DNA of 64,000 nt from Opitutales bacterium (GTDB lineage Bacteria > Verrucomicrobiota > Verrucomicrobiia > Opitutales > Seribacteraceae). The stretch is from positions 1-64,000 of the forward strand of contig JAOHKZ010000004.1 of the NCBI GenBank assembly GCA_028101545.1, given 5' to 3'. Every line of letters begins with the position of its first letter. Position 1 is the stretch's first letter. The notes under the pieces were generated by a model. It did no database searches and was not told the origin of the DNA. It worked only from the letters and a program-made list of their open reading frames with translations. A program made the position numbers and the translations under genes. Positions 63,682 through 64,000 of this stretch are shown here, in pieces.

Positions 63682-64000
63682 ATGGAAGCATTAAAGAAAA
63701 TTTTGGGCGATGAAGATGAAGTTGATCTTACTCCTATGATCGATGTTACTTTCCTGCTCCTAATATATTTTATGGTAACCACGATGCTTAAGCAACCAGA
63801 AGCAGAATTGTCTATTCAGTTGCCTGGTAAGCCTCAAAGCAGTGATGTTACCCCTATGGACATGCTTAAAGTGCGTGTTGGTGATCAAGGAGAGGTTTAT
63901 TTAAATGGTTCTGAAATCGAAGATGGCTTTGATTTTGATATGCCTGATTTGGTGGCTAATTTAAAAGTTCAGAAAGGAATGCGCGATCAACTTATAAGTT
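63682..64000 (+). CDS. exbD: ExbD/TolR-family protein, 2 (runs off the window)
   Basis: From the ATG at 63682 the frame is open to the window end (106 codons). The start is MEALKKILGDEDEVDLTPMI, followed by the transmembrane helix with the essential Asp in LTPMIDVTFLLLIYFMVTTM, and a periplasmic part with LSIQLPGKPQ. It is a distinct paralogue of the first ExbD, with a longer acidic N-terminus. The C-terminus is not in the window. Confidence 0.92.
   Translation, partial: MEALKKILGDEDEVDLTPMIDVTFLLLIYFMVTTMLKQPEAELSIQLPGKPQSSDVTPMDMLKVRVGDQGEVYLNGSEIEDGFDFDMPDLVANLKVQKGMRDQLIS

Noticed and set aside
1..64000. CRISPR arrays, tRNA, rRNA, insertion sequences or prophage genes
   Set aside because: No regularly spaced direct repeats of CRISPR type, no cloverleaf-capable intergenic segment with a T-loop motif, and no transposase or phage-like product were found on either strand.

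Overview
The window reads as a chromosomal segment of a Gram-negative bacterium of the PVC group, most likely a marine Verrucomicrobiota (Opitutae-like). The clues are: a DUF1549/DUF1553 plus DUF1501 gene pair, a metal-ABC permease fused to a DtxR-type repressor (the architecture of chlamydial YtgCR), an IolE-like TIM barrel next to two Gfo/Idh/MocA oxidoreductases, a small MGKQYNKV-type basic protein, outer-membrane porins and a TonB receptor, and AT-rich DNA in which many starts lack a clear Shine-Dalgarno sequence. The assignment is an inference; there is no rRNA or universal marker here. Coding density is high, no gap exceeds about 200 bases, and I see no tRNA, rRNA, IS element, prophage or CRISPR.

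Layout. 1-1530 (minus): a truncated trypsin-like protease and a membrane-anchored ModA-like protein. 1605-3923 (minus): an arsenic/oxyanion operon arsC, aqpS-like channel, chrA. 4105-18121 (plus): a phosphate island with two phosphate-selective porins, PstS, two PhoB/PhoR-type pairs, PstC, PstA, PstB, PhoU and a Na/Pi cotransporter. Arrays of 11-base-spaced repeats of GT(T/A)ACAT type lie before porin 1, phoB, pstC and porin 2 and look like the PHO boxes of this lineage. Because porin 1 and arsC are divergent, the first array may also control arsenate detoxification.

18192-35922: a metal-homeostasis stretch. It holds a LolD/FtsX-like ABC pair with a DUF3299 lipoprotein, a secreted cyclophilin, the DUF1501/DUF1553 pair, a TonB receptor, a Met/His-rich barrel, a CSVC-motif protein, a HupE/UreJ-like membrane protein, a small Cys/Lys-rich secreted protein, and a TroABCD-type Mn/Fe/Zn importer divergent from a stand-alone DtxR regulator across an 18-base palindrome.

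36100-41237: a sugar/cyclitol-type catabolic trio, a small basic protein, a secreted orphan and an OGG-like DNA glycosylase. 41391-44690: a circularly permuted ATP-grasp, alpha-E and transglutaminase trio preceded by a near-perfect sigma-54 promoter. 44699-57077: two divergent oligopeptide ABC transporters, an Opp type on the minus strand and a Yej type on the plus strand; the Yej-type YejB carries an inserted pair of canonical EF-hands. 57166-64000: TPR-rich envelope proteins leading into ExbB-ExbD-ExbD. One of the TPR genes is cut by a single in-frame TAA and also contains an EF-hand pair.

The strongest candidates for under-described biology are the EF-hand YejB, the sigma-54-linked ATP-grasp trio, the YtgCR-like permease-repressor outside Chlamydia, and the duplicated phosphate regulon with very long extracytoplasmic domains in both PstC and PstA.
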